Origin: Sphingopyxis sp. DBS4
GTDB taxonomy: Bacteria; Pseudomonadota; Alphaproteobacteria; Sphingomonadales; Sphingomonadaceae
DNA: 64,000 nt
Direction: 5' to 3'
NCBI RefSeq assembly: GCF_024628865.1
Contig: NZ_CP102384.1
Span: 4,165,001-4,229,000 of the forward strand
The notes below the pieces were generated by a model. The model ran no database searches, was not told where the DNA came from, and was given only the letters and a program-made list of their open reading frames with translations. This document shows positions 61,668 to 64,000 of the stretch, piece after piece. Every line of letters starts with the position of its first letter. Within the stretch, counting starts at the first letter, position 1. The translations under genes were made by a program, and so were the position numbers.

Positions 61668-62507
61668 CTAAGTCCACCAAGGATACACCGCCGGCATATC
61701 GACCGACGCGCGTCCGGGAAATTGTGCGTGGCGCTTCTCGAAGAAGGCGCTGACGCCCTCTGCCACATCGGGGCCAGCACTGAGTTCCGCGTTGATACCG
61801 CCATCGATTTCCAGCAATAGCCCCGGGTCATCCAGCAGTTCTCCGCGCCAAAGCAAAGCGCGTGTCACGGCAGTGGCGACCGGCGCGGTATTGTCTGCGA
61901 TCACGCGCGCCAGTTCACAAGCGTGGGCGAGCAGTTCGTCCTTTGGATGACTTGCCGAGACCAGCCCCGCGGCCAGCGCTTCTGCTGCACCGAACATCTC
62001 CCCAGTCAGACACCAGCGAAGGGCGTGAGGCAGGCCGACGAGCTTGGGAAGAAACCATGCCGCAGCGGCCTCCGGCGCAAGCCCGCGCCGGGTGAATACG
62101 AACCCGAGTTTGGCATCATCCGCAACGAGCCGGATATCCATGGGCAAGGTCATCGTCAGACCCACGCCGACCGCCGGGCCATTGATTGCGGCGATCGAAG
62201 GCTTTTTGCACCGGAAGATGGATTCCACGAAGCGGCCCGCAGCGCGCGGGCCTCCTTCGCCACCGAACATCTCACCCGATTGACCACCAAAGCTGTCGCC
62301 CCCCCTTGAAATATCGGCTCCGGCACAAAAGGCCCGCCCGCGTCCCGTCACCACGATGACACGGACATCGTCGTCCTCGCTCGCCGCGTCGAAGGCGTCC
62401 GCGAGTTCATTGTTCATCTGCGGAGTAAACGCATTGAGCTTCTCCGGTCTGTCGAGCGTCAGCGTCAATATGCCGTCCACAAGGGAGGAGGCTATGTGCG
62501 ACATCAT
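61668..62507 (-). CDS. Enoyl-CoA hydratase/isomerase 2
   Basis: 279 residues from MMSHIASSLVDG (first of two ATGs, GAAGGA upstream). The crotonase core is LDRPEKLNAFTPQMNNELADAF, FCAGADISRGG (oxyanion hole), then an insert GGDSFGGQSGEMFGGEGGPRAAG, NGPAVGVGLTMTLPMDIRLVADDAKLGFVFTRRGLAPEAAAAWFLPKLVG. The usual second catalytic Glu of hydratases is at APEAAA. It is the same strand and direction as TonB receptor 3 and SnoaL-like 2. Hydratase, isomerase or a hydrolase-type reaction are all possible. Confidence 0.88.
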   Translation of the reverse strand: MMSHIASSLVDGILTLTLDRPEKLNAFTPQMNNELADAFDAASEDDDVRVIVVTGRGRAFCAGADISRGGDSFGGQSGEMFGGEGGPRAAGRFVESIFRCKKPSIAAINGPAVGVGLTMTLPMDIRLVADDAKLGFVFTRRGLAPEAAAAWFLPKLVGLPHALRWCLTGEMFGAAEALAAGLVSASHPKDELLAHACELARVIADNTAPVATAVTRALLWRGELLDDPGLLLEIDGGINAELSAGPDVAEGVSAFFEKRHAQFPGRASVDMPAVYPWWT

Positions 62508-62684
62508 TCTATTCCTTCGGGACGGAAACCGGGGAGGGGCGCAAATCTTGCCCGCGCTGCTCACGACTAAGGATTACGTCCTCGGCGGACAGCATCACGG
62601 CTTCTCCGGGTAGTCGGTGGAGTGGTGCAGATGCCCCGTCCCACTCTTTGCCTGAAGAAACCCTGTGCACGATCAATCACCCGG

Positions 62685-64000
62685 CTAGATGCGTATCGAG
62701 AGGCTGGCGCCGTAGGTTACCGGCATGCCGGCGAAGCGGAACGCGGCGTCGTTGAGCACCGAGGCGTTGGTCCAGTAATATTTGTTCGTGAGGTTTCGCC
62801 CCCAGATCGAGAAGGTCCACCTGCCATCCTCGGCCGCCACGCCGGCGCGCGCATCGAGAAGCGCATAATTGTCGACATCCACAATGCGCAGTTGTCCGAA
62901 TCCGCCGTTGGTTTCGCTTTGGTAGGTGATCCCGCCCCCGACAAATGCTTCGAGAGAGCTGGAAACGGGGAAGCGATACTCGCTGTTGATCGAGATTTGC
63001 CACTTTGGCGTGTAGGGGAAGGGTTCCCCCTCGAAGTCACCGAGCTGAACGAGGGGGGTATAGTTGATGAAACTGTCGGTGATCTTGCTGTCGACGTAGC
63101 TGACGCCCACGTCGGTCTTGAAGCCTTCCACCGGAACGATCGACGCCTGTAGTTCGACGCCGAAGATGCGAGATTTCGGAATGTTCACCAGTGCCTCGAA
63201 GTTTCCGAAGATGGCATCAGGAACCTGGCCGCGGATTTGCTTGTTCTTGTAGTCGTAATAGAAAACGGCGCCATTCAGCTGCGCGGTGCGATCGAGGACC
63301 GTCGCCTTGAAGCCGGCTTCGTAAGATGTAACACTTTCCTGGGTTACGGGAGCGAACTGGCTGGAAACCGTAGCCGATAGCGTCGGAAAGCCTCCCGCCT
63401 TGTAGCCGCGGCCGACGTTCGCGTAAAAGAGCAGGTCCGAGTTCGGCTCGTAGCTGATTCCGCCCTTCCACGAGATATTATCTTCATTGAGGCGGCTCGT
63501 CACGAGCCCGGGAAGGAACGTCGTAGAGTCAAGCGTTCCACATTCGCCCGGAGCGATCGGAGGGGTTGGCGTACCCCGGAAAGTTGACGACAGCAGCGTG
63601 TAAAGGGCCGCCATTTCGCCATTGCCATTATCCAGCGTACAGCCGCCAAAGCGTCGCCGCACGTCAGTGTATCGAACACCGCCGCTGAGCTTGAGACGAT
63701 CGGCGATCTCCCATTCGAAGTTGGCAAAGACGGCGGCGGTCTTGATCTTCGTAGCCGCGAAGTTGATGTTCGAATTAATCGGGATGCCAAGTGTCGGATT
63801 CACTGTCGAATCGCTATAATCGAGGGCGAAATTGTCGTTTACCCGGTCGTCCTGATAGTTCGCTCCGACAACCCATTTGATGCCGTCCATGTCGCCCGAG
63901 AGCCGCAACTCCTGAGAGAAAGACTTCGCGCTGCCAAGGCTGCGAACGGCCAGCGAATGCAAATCCATACCGTCACGATCCTGGAGAACATTCTGCCGGA
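62685..64000 (-). CDS. TonB-dependent receptor 3, N-terminus beyond the window
   Basis: The frame is open to the right edge, giving ~438 residues of the C-terminal barrel; signal peptide and plug lie outside. Typical words are FSQELRLSGDMDGIKWVVGANYQDDRVNDNF, KLSGGVRYTDVRRRFGGC, LLFYANVGRGYKAGGFPTL, SVTSYEAGFKATVLDRTAQLNGAVFYYDYKNKQIRG, IFGVELQASIVPVEGFKTDVGVSY and the last strand ..TYGASLSIRI. It is similar to the barrels of receptors 1 and 2. It is probably the first gene of a minus-strand operon with the enoyl-CoA hydratase, SnoaL-like and phosphotransferase genes. Confidence 0.9.
   Translation of the reverse strand, partial: RQNVLQDRDGMDLHSLAVRSLGSAKSFSQELRLSGDMDGIKWVVGANYQDDRVNDNFALDYSDSTVNPTLGIPINSNINFAATKIKTAAVFANFEWEIADRLKLSGGVRYTDVRRRFGGCTLDNGNGEMAALYTLLSSTFRGTPTPPIAPGECGTLDSTTFLPGLVTSRLNEDNISWKGGISYEPNSDLLFYANVGRGYKAGGFPTLSATVSSQFAPVTQESVTSYEAGFKATVLDRTAQLNGAVFYYDYKNKQIRGQVPDAIFGNFEALVNIPKSRIFGVELQASIVPVEGFKTDVGVSYVDSKITDSFINYTPLVQLGDFEGEPFPYTPKWQISINSEYRFPVSSSLEAFVGGGITYQSETNGGFGQLRIVDVDNYALLDARAGVAAEDGRWTFSIWGRNLTNKYYWTNASVLNDAAFRFAGMPVTYGASLSIRI

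Noticed and set aside
1..64000. CRISPR array, rRNA genes or conjugation (tra/vir) genes
   Set aside because: No regularly spaced direct repeats, no rRNA-like sequence and no recognisable transfer proteins were found.

Overview
The window looks like a GC-rich alphaproteobacterial chromosome, most likely a sphingomonad (Sphingopyxis/Novosphingobium/Sphingobium type). The signs are several TonB-dependent receptors inside catabolic clusters, a MucR/Ros-type regulator, a LuxI/LuxR pair followed by a phytanoyl-CoA dioxygenase-like gene, and a lasso-peptide locus with an astexin-like gene set. The genus is inferred from gene content only; no rRNA gene is present.

Region 1 (1-5700, all minus strand) is a lasso-peptide locus next to quorum-sensing genes: luxR, luxI, a PhyH-family dioxygenase, a GntR regulator, two short lasso precursors, a fused B protein (leader binding plus protease) and the lasso cyclase, which runs off the left edge. 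A 14-bp sequence is shared by the lasso promoter region and the region upstream of luxR.

Region 2 (5700-23200) is mobile-element DNA. It holds a large unknown protein with a zinc ribbon and a PD-(D/E)XK-like end, a DUF2493 protein, a Toprim protein, a large ParB-like protein, a DUF932 protein, a winged-helix mini-protein, a CoiA-like nuclease, a 3' fragment of tRNA-Gly(GCC) beside a complete tyrosine integrase, then DUF736, MucR, a second ParB-like protein and an ArdC-type antirestriction protein. No conjugation genes are visible. The ParB and DUF932 genes carry matching stem-loops just before their starts.

Region 3 (23200-64000) is a large catabolic island. It has three TonB-dependent receptors, a type I Baeyer-Villiger monooxygenase, a PhyH-type dioxygenase, an HSL-type esterase, two AMP-forming acyl-CoA ligases, two enoyl-CoA hydratases, a 3-hydroxyacyl-CoA dehydrogenase, two thiolases, two acyl-CoA dehydrogenases, two ACAD10/11-type phosphotransferases, SDR and zinc alcohol dehydrogenases, and four SnoaL/limonene-epoxide-hydrolase-fold proteins. 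TetR and GntR/FCD regulators are present, each with a recurring candidate operator (GAACCGGTTC and TTGTAGGACAA). The gene set suggests breakdown of a ketone-bearing cyclic or terpenoid/steroid-like compound; the substrate is not known.

The most unusual part is a tightly overlapping ten-gene run at 39465-51124. It encodes a free phosphohistidine swivel domain, an unrecognised 511-residue protein, an acyl-CoA ligase, a 199-residue helical protein, a PPDK-like protein without its PEP/pyruvate barrel, a biotin carrier, a biotin carboxylase, a carboxyltransferase-like protein with altered metal ligands, a thiolase and biotin synthase. Read as a pathway, this could be ATP- and biotin-dependent ketone carboxylation to a beta-keto acid, CoA activation and thiolytic cleavage. 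That reading is inference.
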